Shown here in pieces: positions 1-14,377 of a stretch of DNA of 64,000 bases. Position numbers and translations under genes: made by a program. Within the stretch, counting starts at the first letter, position 1. Every line of letters starts with the position of its first letter. This DNA is from Lethocerus indicus (lineage: Eukaryota; Arthropoda; Insecta; Hemiptera; Belostomatidae). The notes beneath the pieces were generated by a model, which saw nothing but the letters and a program-made list of their open reading frames with translations, searched no databases and was not told the DNA's origin. The stretch covers positions 8,114,034 to 8,178,033 of the forward strand of contig JACDQD010000006.1 in the NCBI GenBank assembly GCA_019843655.1, read 5' to 3'.

Positions 1-3000
1 CAAGTCCCATTTGTTGAGTCGAATATCATACCGTTCGACTGAATTAAGAGATGATGACCCATCATTACCACCAAGAGCAATGAGAGTCCCATCACAATTG
101 ACTACTTCATGTGTAGACCTGCAAATATTGTTAATACTAACATGACCAAAAGATTACTGAATCTAATAAAAGTTTAAACTGATGTTTTAGCTCTGTATTT
201 AAAACATATTATTGAAATGAATTTATTATATTGCATAGTGGGTGGGATAACTAACATGAAATGAACTGTTGACTACTACTGAACTGACTAATAACTACTG
301 ACCTCCTTGAATGCATAGAAGCAATTGGTTCCCATGCATTTCTCCTGACATCAAATTTTTCACCACTTGCCATACACATTGTACCATCATTACCCCCAAT
401 ACAATAAAGAATGCTTTCTGATGCGGCAACTCCACAGCTTGACCGTCTGGAGCTCATGCATGGAACACTTGTCCAATGTCCTTCTCTTGGATCTAACTTT
501 TCAACACTTGCTTGATAATTAGTGGAATCATATCCACCAAGGGCATAGATACAGTTATCTAGAACAAAGAATTTTTATTTGTGTTTTATCAGGTAGTTTA
601 CAGATTAAAACATGATCAAAAGGATCGGGAAATTCCTGGAACTAATGTGAGATAAATTATAAATGGCAAAATTACAAACCCACTACAGCAATTCGACAGT
701 ATCTCCTTCTAGTACTCATAGCAGGACATGAACTCCAAACTCCTGTCAATGGGTCATATCGTTCCAGGCTGCTTAAACATGAAGCTCCATCATAACCACC
801 ACACACATATATGAGGCCATCAAAACTGCAAATACCTGGAAATGAGAGATACAGTTAAAACCATTTTCTTTTATATAAAAAATAATTTTTGCATAAGGTC
901 TACAACATAATTGTGCATAAAAAAATTAAATTAAAAAACTTGGTGAGTATAATCGTGCCAATTGTGAAATATACATTTATATGTACACACCTAAACAACT
1001 TCTCTTTGTCCCCATTGATGTTATTGGACTCCATTTGTTATTTTGTGGATTGTAACATTCAGCACTTGCTAGGTCTGTTGCACCATCATACCTAAATTAT
1101 TGTATATGAATAATTATAAGTATAATATTAAGTATGTAATAAGGTGGCCTATACAGCTGATTGATTTCTAGAATACACACCCTCCTACCACATAGAGCAT
1201 TCTACCAAGACCTGTTACACCACTTCTACTTCGCCTTGATAACATGGGAGCTATTGAGAACCATCTATCAGTTCTTGGATTGTAAACCTCGCACTCACTA
1301 TGGATAGCAAATAAACTTCCACCACCTGTAATATTTAAACAAAACTCATCATAAGAAGGAGTATTGATGCAGGAATTGTGACAGGTGAGAAATTATGGTG
1401 ATTAATAAACATAGTTAATAGTTTATGACTAATAGTAAAAAACAATATTAATATTAATAACTAGATATTATGATACTAAAATAACTAAATAATGTATGAT
1501 GACACAAAATAATAACGTTGACCAAATATTTTAACATTACTGTGAATGAATTCATTAAAATTTTAAGTATAAATTAAATGGGCTATATTTTGGTTAAATT
1601 TCAAAATGCAGTATTTTCATCTATATACTGTAAATATTATAATAATATATAATGTTAATTTTGTGAATATTTGTACCTGTTGCAAAAATGTAGTTTCTGA
1701 TTCCTTCTGGCCTGCGCTGTACTGTCCTTTCACTGGTTAACAGTGACCTCTGTTCAGGAAGCAAGTGGTACTTCATCGCCTCCAATAACAGTTCTTTACA
1801 TTCTGAGCTCTCTCTAACCAATACTTCAGTGTCAACAGTTGACATCAGGAAATCACGAGACATTAGAGGCAACCTCACGTGGCTCAGCAACTGTACATTG
1901 TATAAACTATTACTTCAAGTCCAATATTTCACAGTTATTCAATGTTTTGCCGCATGTATATAGGTGGATCATAATTGATTTATATGGTGTACAAGTTGTG
2001 TTGTTACATTGTTTTCTTTGGATATGTTTACAAAAGTATTAATAAATATTTACAAATTTTGTATCACATCATTTTGTATCTTGTTTTAATTCTGTCAAAA
2101 ATTTGTGTTTGTTTATATCTCAAATCAAGGCATCTAATTAAATTTTTACTATACAATTTACCTTAATATATTGTTTATATAAAGTATTAACTGAAATGAT
2201 AATTCAGCTCTTAACTGTGGTCACACTCAATAATTGTTCTGAAGAAGCATTATAATTTACAATTGTTTGTTTATAATTTGAAATTTACACTGGATATTGT
2301 TATTTCTAGACCTTTATTCTCTATGTTTCTAAAGCCTTATAAAATGTATCCTGTATTTGCCGATTCTTCTATAGCTGATTTTATTATTTTACCTATTACT
2401 CTATAATGAACATAAAGAAAAATTATCCTGTTAAAAAAATATTATAACCATTTTTCATTGATTGCAATAGAGCTCTGGTAGGTCGCATTCTTTATGAGTA
2501 ACTTCATTCTGTATGGTTTTTGTATGTTTATGGCTCTAATTTATTTGGATTATTTCATTAGTAAATAATAATGGGATGGTCTAAAACATTGGTATTATAG
2601 AGTCTCTAAACACTTTCTTAGCATTTAAATGAATAAGTACTTCAATTATATCTGAATAGTATAAAGCAGATTCATTACATTTATCAGTTCTACAATAATG
2701 TATATTAATTTCTTATTGATGAATTGCAGGATAATATAATATTGAGTATATTATACATTATGTAATAATACATAATATTGAGTTATAATGTAAAAAATAT
2801 TTTGTTTCATTTCAAATAAAGGAAAATTTAAAATGGTTAAACCAAAATCTTTTTTTATGTTATAAAATGAAAGAAAATAATAAGGAAATGTATGTCACTA
2901 ACTAGTTTGGAGCATGCAATTATTTAGTCCTATTTTACTACCATATTTACTTTTTACTATTTTTGATAGGATTAAGTGAACTAATCTCTATCCATAAGAA

Positions 3001-6000
3001 TTTAACATACCTTTGCAATATACTGAACTCTATCTGCAATGCCATGCTTCACCCAGTTGAGAACAGCCAAAAACACTTTTTCCTCAGATGCTATGTTAAG
3101 TTGGTTGTTTGATATTAATTCTTCTACCTAATAAATGAAGTGTTTCATCATGCATAACTATTTCTTTTCACAAGCTTAAATTTCCTCCACTAAAATTTCA
3201 CAATCTAAAATATGAATGTTGAATTTCAAGCAATCCCTGATTTGCCTACTCAAGAGATATTATCACACACTGGATATTATGGAACATTATGAGCAAATTG
3301 TTTGTTCTTTTTCATGCATATTAACTATAAACTGGTTTTAAAATCGCTATTTAAAATAACTTGAACAAGGCTGCTACAACTTTATTATTTCATTTTTCAT
3401 TCGTATCATTTATGAGAAGTATTCACTTTCTAATCTAGGCTTGTATTGAATGCCTTTTTTGCTCCTGAAAAAATATAGTTTCCTTGAAATAAACAGAAAA
3501 TTAACTCACCTCAGTGAATGGCAAGAGCAAAAATTCTTCTGTATTCATCACCTCTTGAAAATTTTGAAGGGCAAACTTGTGGGACCTACTGTGTAATTCC
3601 TTGCAAGCGTGGGCATCTAACATAAAACTTATCAATCAATTTTTCATTTTTTAATTATCAGAAAACGTGCCTGGTCTCTTACAAGGCATATAAGTGCGCA
3701 TGCAATAAATAATGCTGTTCCAGAAATTAATTTCTGAATTAATACAGAAAGAAACCACCATTGCCGTTTCTTATAACTATTAAGCATTAAAAGCATTAAA
3801 AACAGACAACTTTATTGTGTTGTGACAGTTTAATATGAACTAAAATTATTCTAGAATGATTACGGAGATAATGGTATTATCTCACCATAATTATCTCAAG
3901 GTAATTGAACCTTGATTGTCTTCCACAATTATAGTTGCAATTACCATAAAAGAATAATTTGTTTTCAAGTCTTATGGTGAAAAGTGAGTCCTTTATAAAA
4001 AAAAAATTGGATTTTACATGTCTCGTCTCATGGACCACTTTTAATAATAAATTTGATGTATGTGGATATGTCACCTGCAAAACTTCTGATTCCAAGGCAG
4101 TTAGATGGGTGGAGCTGTTTCATGAGGAAATCACAGCATGCTTCACGCACTGAACATATCTGTAGAAGACTAGAAGCTGGGAGAAGTACCTGAAAGAAAA
4201 GCCAAGGGTTGTAACATTTCATTTTAAAATAAAATAAGTCCTGCATTAACAATGAACCTTTTATTTATTGGATTGTATTAAGATTATCTGTTCTTTAGAC
4301 TCAAATTAGTCCAACAATAGTTACCAGCATTGATGGAGTTCACATGAAAATTCATCAACTAACAACTCGATGAAAAATCACTAAACAAATCATCTCAAAG
4401 TCTGGTTCTGGTCATCATCTGGTCTGTTGGTATTATCTTTTACGAATTTCGTCCAAATCGGAGATCGAACTCGAGGCCCTTCTGCTCCAAAGTACGTGTA
4501 CTCTATTTAGTACGCAAATCAAACAAATAGTAATCGATAATGACCAGAAATAAATGTTTCAACTTGCTTAATTGCTCAATCACAACTTGCAACGACCCGT
4601 AGAAACGCGTCCTATGCGGGCTTAATTCAATGGCTTTCAAGCACCTTTTCAAATTATGATTTTTAACTTGGGGGGAAAAAAATAAAGTATTAGCAAGGGT
4701 GTTACATCGGATGTACTTCTAGTCTCTCTAATTGCTGAAACTGTCGAAGAGAACATTACATACAGAGATATCCCGATGAAATCTAACCTGAACGTTGTCT
4801 TCTGTAATGAGTATTCCACCCGTGTAAGCGTAGTCCACCAGCAGTTGAAGGGCCATTACATCAACATCGTGCAGTTCCACCTCTCGACGCATTCGCTCAG
4901 CCATATCATCTGTAAGTCATTAGAGTACGGTCAAACTGCCCTCACCAATTCTGCGCACATTTCAAGTTCCTATCTCGACGATTTAATTGTTTCCTGGAAT
5001 TCTAAAATTAATCAGTATTACTAAACTTTAAATTCACAACAACTGAACCTAATGTAGCTTTGTCTCTCTCTCTCTCTCTCTCTCACAAACTTTGTCACAC
5101 ACAAACTCACGCACATTTGAGACGGTATTATGACTAACAGTAAAATAACCAAAAAATGAATTACAGACGAACGCGCGCGCCTTCTTTGGACTGTTTCATC
5201 CCGAGGGTTCCTTAGGGAGGGAAGAGGTTGAAATTTGAAGACCGACAATTTAATGGTTTCGTAAAGTAAATTACTGACCTTTGAGAGCGGCTAACTAAAT
5301 GCCATGGCATCATTTCAGCGATATCTTGGACTGATTGCGAAAGGTGATAAACTAGATTTACGATTCGCATTTTCGCACTCCCTTTGTGCGCCACATTTTT
5401 ATTACCAAGTAGGAAGGCCTACCCGGAATCATTATTATGGGTTAAACGTTGTTTTCCTTAGTTTAATGTTTCTAGCCATTGAGACCCTCGAGATTTAGAA
5501 TTGTAATTAGGAGTGTCTTCCTTACGAGTTTTTCATTGTATGCTAACTGGAGTTCGTACAGTGCATACCTAACTTCCAAGAACCTTGTTCTAATTTTAAT
5601 AGACTGACCAGCATTACAACATGTTCCGACCAACACCAAACTCAAGGTAATATAAAATTTTAAAGCTAAGAATAAATAACATTTAATTTTCTTTATTTTA
5701 AACATTTTTTAAACGTCAGTACTTACCGTTGAACATCGCGTAGAAATATGGGGAGGTTGATGCCAATACAACTCGATGCGCGTGAATACTCACTTCTCCT
5801 ACTTTCAGAGTTACGTCCGTCATCTGAGAACAAAATATTGAGGTAATTTTGCACGCCGATAAATATAGTTGGCCTGAAAATTGAAGATTGTCGAGGAAAT
5901 GCCGTGGGCATATAACATTCAGGGATGGTAGATTGGGTAGATTTACATTGAAAATTGAAACTGTTTATACAGCATTTTCACAACCAATTTCGGGATGGGT

Positions 6001-6614
6001 GAGCCTGTGCAGGGCAACAAAATATAGAACAATGACCGGCATTGTTGAACCAATAGTCACTGTCAACAATGGGCGCCTGAACGCCCGAATTGAAAGGTAG
6101 CCTTTACGGCATGAAATTATATAGGAAGCTACAGAGCTGGGGATTGGTAAGTTGACTATTTGACTATGTTCTATATGAGTGTCCATCAGATGTGGCCACT
6201 CTTTCAAGGGCCCATTTACACCATGTCTGTTTCCATAAACATATACAATATCTTTTAACATAACGCATGTAAAAATTGTACGTATAATAAATCGGATAAA
6301 TCATGTTCGTTTTATAAAATACCTTTTAAAAATACAAGATTTAATGACCCTATTAATCCTTATTAATATTCGAATCACTACTGGATACAAGTAAACCAAA
6401 TATACTCAGTTAGTATACTAATGTGATCTTTTCATTCGAATAATAATCGGAATATTCATAGGATTAATGTAACATTAATGCAGTTGATACTACTATTTAC
6501 CTGTATGTTATGCCTCATTTTATTTATTGTGTCGAACGCCAGTCTGCAATGTTCCGGGGTGTGATGGAAGTAGCTGGAGCTCCCATCGCTGCACACTTCT
6601 CCGCTGCCTGCCAT
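1..6614 (-). CDS. Klhl17: Kelch-like protein 17 (actinfilin)-type BTB-BACK-Kelch protein, C-terminus cut by window edge
   Basis: Twelve coding exons, in transcript order: 6614-6501, 5823-5727, 4909-4788, 4189-4075, 3616-3510, 3127-3011, 1890-1677, 1325-1181, 1091-991, 835-680, 558-303 and 118-1. All introns are GT-AG and all junctions keep frame, giving 554 residues without a stop. The ATG at 6614 opens [10 protein letters not shown]. Residues about 25-135 are the BTB domain ([23 protein letters not shown]). Residues about 140-245 are BACK ([22 protein letters not shown]). From about 292 come six Kelch units, each with GG, a YD-type turn and a closing W. The distinctive [13 protein letters not shown] segment and [24 protein letters not shown] identify KLHL17 rather than KLHL20/diablo or KLHL18. 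Family knowledge: a Cullin-3 substrate adaptor, where BTB binds CUL3 and the propeller binds substrate; vertebrate KLHL17 binds F-actin and targets GluK2 for ubiquitination. The long proline-rich N-terminus of the vertebrate protein is absent here. About 40 C-terminal residues lie outside the window. Confidence 0.9.
5061..5083. repeat. (TC)n microsatellite in a Klhl17-like intron
   Basis: About eleven uninterrupted TC dinucleotides lie in the intron between coding exons 2 and 3 of the Kelch gene. Confidence 0.9.
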
Positions 6615-6628
6615 TTTGTTCTGTTCCT
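6615..6628 (-). other. 5' UTR segment and probable 5' UTR splice acceptor of the Klhl17-like gene
   Basis: Reading the minus strand, a pyrimidine-rich run ending TTGCAG (AG at 6630-6629) lies just before the start codon at 6614. The first coding exon therefore probably begins at 6628, with an upstream non-coding exon whose position I cannot identify. Alternatively the transcript starts close by and this is simply leader sequence. Confidence 0.45.
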
Positions 6629-6998
6629 CTGCAACGGAGGCAATAGAGGGCAGTCAGTTAAATTAGAAATTTAAAGCCGATTCCGTTCGCGTTAATTGCA
6701 TTATCTCTTCTTAGGACCAGCAGAAATACGGTAGGATGTATATTGGTAGGATAAAGTAACTGATACGTGAACTGTATGAACTAGATCCCAAGTCTTAACA
6801 TTGAAGCCATTAAATATATTGCGATTGGAGACTTATTCATTCCTGTAATAATAACAAAAGCATAAATATTTTATTGTCTTCCAATATTCGTTATACATTA
6901 ATTCCCTCTGTATTATTTGTTAGCTTGTAGAATATAAAACATAAAAACGTTATATATCTTCAATATATATAAGTTATTTTCCGTGAGAAAGAGATATC

Positions 6999-7002
<4 letters not shown>

Positions 7003-7051
<49 letters not shown>
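7003..7051. repeat. (TA)n microsatellite
   Basis: About 24 TA units, directly abutting the foldback-repeat copy at 7048. A (TA)n tract also sits inside the related copy at 39 kb, so this tract may belong to the element. Confidence 0.95.
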
Positions 7052-7054
<3 letters not shown>

Positions 7055-7185
7055 TGTAATCGCTGCTCACCTTCTTCAGTCCACAACCACCACAGTACAG
7101 AAGTTAGTGCCAGAAGTGACTGACACCGCTATTGAAGGTGGCGAGCTGCCGAAACCGGTCTAGCAAAAGAACAAACCTACGGTAT
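7048..7185 (+). mobile_element. Degenerate copy of the hammerhead-like foldback repeat family (locus 1)
   Basis: A short inverted arrangement: GCTGCTCACCTTCTTCAG at the left is partly complementary to the TGAAGGTGGCGAGCTGC region at the right. The core near 7128-7164 has GCTA, a mutated TTGAAGG, a GGC/GCC stem, GAAACCGGTC and TAGCAAAAGA. It shares CCACAACCACCACAGTAC and AGTGACTGACACCGCTA with the longer copy at 29.4 kb. Internal sequence is largely missing, so this is a non-autonomous remnant with no coding capacity. Confidence 0.6.
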
Positions 7186-9779
7186 AAACATTCCTCTCTC
7201 AACCTCTTCTAACTAATCCCACGTTTTTGTCGTCCGGCCATTTATTTTTGACAGTGTAAAATACTACTCCAATTGACCCGTCGTATTGTATTTTCCCTGA
7301 TCGTATTCGATTTGATGAGCCACTAACAACTATTTCAATCGTTAGTCCCGTAATGATAATCATGTTCGGGCGAAGCATTGTGGATACGACGTTGACCCTG
7401 CCTTTTGCGCTCTAGAAAGGACAATACTTTTCACGAGGTGCGTTTCCAATAAGGGGTAAAATATGGTGGAAGGGAGCGATTGTATAGAAAAACTCGAGGT
7501 GAGTCTGAAGGCCGGAGCCGGTGACAAATGATCTGCACGTATTTGGAGTTAGGTCAAGGTTGAAGGCTGCCTGAACTAAGTTTGCCAAGTTAACGCTTTT
7601 AGTTTTTAGCCCCGCTCCAAGAACCACTTGCTCTTTGTATTCACTCTTGAAGGAGTTAAGTCGAAATATATTTTTAAAAAATAATGGCGACTATTATTAT
7701 TTTTCTGAACTTATGGTTCCAACTGGTTCTGGCTGAATTCGTGAAGTACTATCGCGTGTATATTTAATAAATCCAGGAAGTAGCCTCTTTTTACTCTTTA
7801 AATTACCCTAATTTAACTTGTGAATTTAACTGAATTTAACGTGTGTTAATTTCGTTCTCCTCATTTCGGAGGCAAAATACGCCCTGTATTTATGGTTTAC
7901 TCGGGCCAAACTTGAAGCAAAGGTCAAGTATCACTCAGAATGCTACTGCGCCAACCGCGCTCTCCTTCTGCCCGTAATCTCTTACTCATGTGTCTTTGAA
8001 CTCAGTAAACAACGAGTACCCTCTACACCCAACGAGCTACGTTGAGTTAAATTTGAAGCAGTACCCATTGCCCGAAATATGAGGAACGGAATATTTTTCC
8101 GCTTTTACCTCGCGGAATGGATTTATGTACATTCTTTTTCGAGTCTATATTGCTGCTCGATGTTATCTTAGGCCCTGGTTTATGTTATACCTTTCAAACT
8201 ATTTGAAACAAATAGCAAGAAACGTATCAAGAAATACAAGCATCATTTTATCTAAATTATGTGAACAAGATTAAGACCAGGTTTAGATCGAAATTAATGT
8301 TCCTTAAGCCCCAAGAAAAAACAATAAATATTTATCAATCATTCTGAATGAAAAACAAATGTTAAATCACTTAATTATAATAATTTTATTATATTGTAAT
8401 AGTGATAATAATAATAATTTATTATTCAGATATATTCATTTCCACACACTGGAACCGTTTTAGACGACTTGCATTCGTAATTGAGGATCATTGAATTCTT
8501 GTACATCGACCTTGCGATGATGGTTTGCCGTTATCCGCCATACTTAAAATAGTGCCGTTTTTTCTTCATAATAGCTCAACTCTTGTATTAGTTATGACAA
8601 TGAAATCCGTGTAATAACCTGAGAGGTCAATACGGCGCCACATTGAAGGGATAATAGAAGGGATAATTGAAGATGTAAACATGGGACGTTAGAACAATTT
8701 GGGACTACTCCTACAGTAAAAGATATCAGGAAAGTGAATTTATTTTAAGGATAAAACGTACACACCACGTCTTTAATTTTCAGGTGTTCGTCCTCAAGAG
8801 TGTCTAATTTCGCAAGGGCCCGTCATTATTGTAAATGACCGAAGTTCCTTCGGCTAAGCTGTTTCGGCCAGTTGGTTCCAATTTAGTTGAAATGGCGTGA
8901 CAAATCTGGCCGCCCTTCGGAGGGGGGCAAGGCCAATGTCGCTCGAATTGACCTCCGCTTCCATAAATGGGATCGCGTTTCTGGCGGGACAAGAACATTA
9001 TTATTGTCCCGTGTCGGTTGATGAAGTTCTCTATTAGAGACAGGTTCTGCCTCTAGAGGCGGTTGTTTGTAAATAATTAACCGGGGTCTCGGAATATTCA
9101 ATTCGATAGCATTGCTTTGGGGCCAGAGGGTATTGAGAATGACAGGAAGCATATATCTCCTTCTTCAAATTTTGTCAAAGCCTTCAACTCAGCCTCCACA
9201 ATACGCGACCTTGATCCTCGGGAAGGGCAAATGCCACGGAAGCGAACGTCGTTGATGAGTGGCGGGCGGTGAAAGCGGTCGCCCAGTAATATTGAGATTG
9301 CGGCGCCTATTTTGCGTACTGGCGGCCGGAGACCGCCTCCAGATAATGAGAGGCCGCCTCCACATAACGAGGACAGGACAAGTCAATGACACCGGGGGCC
9401 CTCTCCGTGGGGTGGCGCTCACTGTGCCCCTCTGACGGTCGCCATGGAGACCCGTACTTAGGCCGCCACCCCCGGCCCATACCCCTATTCCCTCAAAGAC
9501 ACCACAATTGTTAGACATCGCCAGCTCCGAAGCTAACGGAACGAAGCCTCTTCGCGGAAAGTAAGATTTTAATCGTTAGTTCCCCCCTTTAATAGAAATG
9601 GAATGAAATTTATTTGATAAGTATTTTACAAACATATTATTTTACAAACTAAACCGCACAATATTTGAGAGAAATATTTCAGCGCAACCATTTTTATTTA
9701 TTTACTCTTTGTTTTAATTTGTCGTTAATTTCGTAAAGGAAAGACCTGGTATCTATTTACAATTTATGAATAAACAAAA

Positions 9780-9781
<2 letters not shown>

Positions 9782-9831
<50 letters not shown>
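9782..9831. repeat. (TA)n microsatellite
   Basis: Twenty-five consecutive AT/TA units, followed by AGGTGGATTA twice in near-tandem form. Confidence 0.95.
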
Positions 9832-9834
<3 letters not shown>

Positions 9835-12800
9835 GGATTAACGATGGATTAAGGTGGATACTCGTTGGAATATTATTAATTGCCATGACATTACTGTAAA
9901 TCGGATTATTAACCCCAACTTTTTTTTGGAAGATTAAGAAAATATATACCTCTCTATAGTTAATTTTGTTTAAATTTAACGCCCCCACGATCCCCTTAAC
10001 CCGAAATCTTAAGTAAATTCGGAGTTATATTGGCAAGAATAGAACTGATTTTGGAAAATGCGAGAGTCGGAGAGATAAACTTATAACGCGACACCCTGGT
10101 CGCACACCTTCTTATAGGACGATTGAGGACACCTGTAGACTCAAATGTTTATGACTCACGATATTGCTCAACAGGAAATTCGGCAAATCAACTGGTAAGT
10201 ATCGGAAATGCTGGCAGACAAGGGGGACAAAGTGGTTGTGGTAGGGGCGGCTGCGTTAGAAGTGGGTTAGGGGCAGGGGGTTGCCGGGTATTGACCCGAC
10301 GTAGTATACCGAGGGCAGCTTCACATCCACCCCGGCCACAGTTCCGGAATCTGGAGCCGGTATTGGGAAAAGTATCCAGAAAGTGCAGAATTTAATCGAA
10401 AAAAATACGTTCTCTATTAATTCGGAGCGTTATTTCATCGTGTAGGGAAGTCCTGCGAAGATTTGTGCCGAAAATGATGAATGTTTATGTCCGTCGAGGA
10501 GTAACAACAAAGAGATCCCGTCCACTTTATCCCATTCACTAACGTAATGGTCGAGGAATAATAAATGGGAAATTAAGTGCAAATCGGAATATCGCGAGGT
10601 AAAATAAAATGACGCCAATTTCGGACCTCGGAGCGCAATCAACTACAATGGCGACCAGACCTAATGTTTGTTGCCAAATTTAAGAGATCCTTTGAAGAGG
10701 CCACTCTTCGTTGCCAGTCAGCGGCTGCCCCCCACTTTGACTTTGTATTTTCCAATGTTATTGCTTTGTTGTAATGTTCCAAGAAGGGTTGGGTCTGATA
10801 AGCGACCAAGTTGTGAAGAGCCATTAGGCGTGTCTCTCTTCAGGTCCAGTACCATTCTGGAGGCCTCTCCAGCTTCCGCCTCTTGAGCGACACTCTAATG
10901 ATTGGCTCTCGAGAACACGACCGAAGCCCAGTGAAGGCCGTCGGAGGGATTCCACCGAGCAATTTTATACTTTATTACTCTTATCACAATTTTAATGTGA
11001 CTGATAAGGCCGAATCAGGTCATATAGATATTTCCCCCATATAGAGTTTTCTCCCACGACATTTTTAGGAAAAAATAATACAGATATCTGTATCTAGAAA
11101 TATCGTTATTAATTTTACGATTGTACACTGAGACACAGTTGGCACATTTTTTTCTTACGAAACATGTCGAATGTTTTATGAGGAAGCAAAAAACTTAAAT
11201 TAATTTTGTAATACTATGCCACTATAAAATTTTGCGAGCAAGACGCAGACGAGGAATTTTCACTGCCCTTCGACGGTCATAGATGACAGGAGGGGAAAGT
11301 TTCCTCAGACAGCCATAATCACTTTCCCAGTAATCCAGAGAAATACGAAGCGACAACTAGTGAACCGCTAGTGAACTGTATATATTTCAATATGTGTTTT
11401 AACCCGATTTTTCGATTTCGACTTTTATAAGGTCCATATTTGGACGTGGATTTGGCGACGATCTAGTAAAGATGACGGATATCTGCTGGGAATAAATGCT
11501 GGCCGTGGAGAATGGGACGGGAGAAAGGCGACAGTGAACGCTATGCGCGTTCAGAGATAACCGGGCTGATTTTCCGCCTGAACATTTCACGGGCGTTTAA
11601 CAATGGCCCGCGAAAGCGGAACAGATTAGTGACATTTAATAAAAGTGGAAAAAATATATATATACTGCCCGTTTTGTTGACAAAGTAAAAGTCAGAAAGG
11701 CTCGGGTTTATTCAGGTATGGCGACCGTTCTTCCGTACTGGTGAACACTTTAAACAGGAAAACTTTAAATTTGCCTCGCCTTGCGGCAATGTTCCGAACC
11801 CATCTTGAAATTTGGCACAACTCAGCAGTTTCTAGCTAATGTACCTCTACCGCCCGGTTCAAAACGTAATATCGGTAGTTCATATGCTCAATAAAGCCTG
11901 TAACTTAGTACATAGTAGGCGTTAAGTGTAGGGACAGCTGAGGTGTATAGAAAAAAAATTAGTTTTGTTGCCGCTTAGCTGCCAAGTATGGGTATGTAGT
12001 TAACCTCGATTCCATTAAGGAACTTACAAATTTACAGGACATTAAATATAATAAGACCTATTTCAGAATATGAAGGTTTTGACCAAAAAATAATTAAATT
12101 TCGGATTTATTTTTCTATTAAATTCATAAAATAAGGGACTATGCACTGTACACCTTTAAATATATTCAAATTATTGTAATTCTCAGGTATTGGATTGTAA
12201 ACCATCCCCGAATCGAGAGATTCACCATTACTGCTACTCTCCTAATGTTCTCATCGTCGAAAGGTTAGTACGACATCGCCGTTTCAAAGTGAGAACTATA
12301 CAAGAAATGCGAAAGTGAATACTGATTATGTTACTCAGCCGGGTGATTCCAATTACGAGTGGTATATATTATATGTTATGAAATACAGCGGTCGCTCGTA
12401 GGCGTACAGGGACTTACACAATGGGGGGAGAGATATGGCGGCTACACGTACGGTATAATTAATGGCACTGGTTCGACCGCCTTTGATGAATGAGACTACC
12501 TTAAATTGTTCCCAAACTTAATTGCCCTCATATCTAAAAACCCTGAGAAGTACAGTCACTCCAGATTGATCGAACAGTTAATGACAACACATTTATAACT
12601 ATTTATAGAAGAGGTTATTTTTATTTTTAGGACGAATTTCAGTAACTGGAACTGAAAATTGTGTAGTATTTACTTAATTCCATTTTCAAAATTTGAAAAC
12701 AGGCACAGGACAAATTGAAGGGTTACAGCACAAACATATTCTGCTAGTACTACATGTTAACTTTTCCCACGCAAAATTTAATCTCTTAAGAACGCTGGGA

Positions 12801-13740
12801 TAAAGTTGAACTAAACGTCTAATAATCGAAATTGTGATAATAATTTAACTAATTAAAAAAGTAATTCCGTTCTTAAATAAATATATTGTTTATTTCGGGA
12901 CCGACGGGGCAAAGACGTTCTAATAGCGACGATCTAACGGGGGGAACAGTCGCGAATTTTGACACTTAACGCGAATTCAATTAAAGATTACTCGGCAGTA
13001 TCGTTCAATCGTCATTTGTTAGACGCTGGACCGACACGAGATTAACTCATAAATCTGAGTTATGAATAAGCTCATGAGAGTTGGAGACAGACTTACTGTT
13101 CTTGGTGCGGAGCATCGCGGCGGGGTTTCGGGAGCGCACTGGAGAGCAGTCGGTCGGGCCGACAGCGGTTGGGCCATTATATTTGGAAAGCGGGTGGCCC
13201 CTGCTTGTTCCACCGATAGCCTGTCGGATTCGAACCGATGAATGGGGTTTCCAATATAACCGCTCAATCAACGAATAATAAAACACCGATGCCGGCCGAA
13301 AACAACGTGGCACCTTCAAAATACATTCCGCTGACCAAAGTCATATTGAAATGTGCCCCTATGCAATGTACCCTTCGTCGGTTCAAATGCTCGCTTGCAC
13401 ACGCATCCGGAAGTCGATTTGATTCAAGTTAAAAGTAATTTGGCTCTTATCCTTTACAGTACTTCCAACCGTTCTGAAACTTCCATCAAACTAGAGATAA
13501 TTGCATGATTACGGCTTATGGGTCAATGAAGAAAATGTCTGAATGTCTTTCATTTCATTTTATCGTTAATCATAAAAATAATGTTGTGGATCCGGCCGGT
13601 CAACGCAACTAAGAATGTCAGAAGTAGTTCCGAACCCATTGGCAAATAGCTACTTTTTCGAGATTTTGTGAACATAAAAGAAATTTAAGACATAATTGCG
13701 TGACACGCGACCTAAATGTTTAAATAAAATGTTTAAATAA

Positions 13741-13800
13741 ATAAAATAATAATAATAATAATAATAAATAATAAATAAATAAATAAAAAAAGTAATAAAA
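13741..13800. repeat. AAT/AAAT-type simple repeat
   Basis: An A-rich array of AATAAT and AAATAAAT units. It might be the poly(A)-like tail of a degraded retroposon, but no body can be recognised. Confidence 0.7.
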
Positions 13801-14377
13801 AAAGGGGGGAACCAGTGGGTTTCTCCTCTAATTGTTGACTATTGTAGCTAGTGCCTATATAAATGTTGCTTGTTGTATAATTTTACAGTTGTAACAATAA
13901 AAGAGTAAAAAAAAATTGCGTGTAACTCTGGCGTATAATTATTTTACTTTCTGATTTGTAGTTGCCATGTCATAGGGCAATTGATACTTTCGTTGGGCGG
14001 AGCAATAACAAAATTGTACTGCTTTAAAATGGTTGATTCGAGGATTATGAGTTGGGGGCGGGACAACCTGCGCAACTTCCGAAAGGTCGCGGTCATCCTG
14101 TATATGGTAGGCCAGTGAACTTGGAATTGTAATTGGCGGTGCTGGGCCAGGGGTCACCAGCCTCAAATTTCAATTGATCGCAACTGTGATGACGCGCTCT
14201 CTTCATTACTCTCCACGATCCCAAATATTTTCTCAAGTTAACTTTTCAAATAACGATAATTACCGTTCGCCGAAACCGAAATAGCGTTCAATTTAGAAAT
14301 ATTCGTCAATTGTCGCAGATTTGAATAATTTTTTTCTGTTCTCTTTCCACCGTTCTAATCCGATATATAAAATATTA

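Larger units (their letters stand above)
6629..14377. other. Gene-free interval upstream of the Klhl17-like gene
   Basis: No reading frame here has a recognisable domain or exon-like conservation; the open frames are short and overlap on both strands. Contents are two long (TA)n tracts (7003-7051 and 9782-9831), a degenerate foldback repeat (7048-7185) and an A/T-rich AAT-type tract (13741-13800). The rest is unique sequence of moderate GC with many CpGs, unlike the CpG-poor Kelch gene next to it. It could hold the 5' exon and promoter of the Kelch gene or distal regulatory DNA. Confidence 0.6.

Noticed and set aside
4381..4520. Possible tRNA-derived SINE in a Klhl17 intron (GAGTTCGATCTCC on the minus strand)
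   Set aside because: Only the B-box-like stretch is recognisable. No A-box, no tail and no second copy was seen in the window.
13205..13275. Possible tRNA on the minus strand (GGTTCGAATCC B-box match)
   Set aside because: The B-box is perfect but the A-box-like element is only about 34 bp upstream instead of about 44, and no acceptor stem pairs. At most a tRNA-derived fragment.
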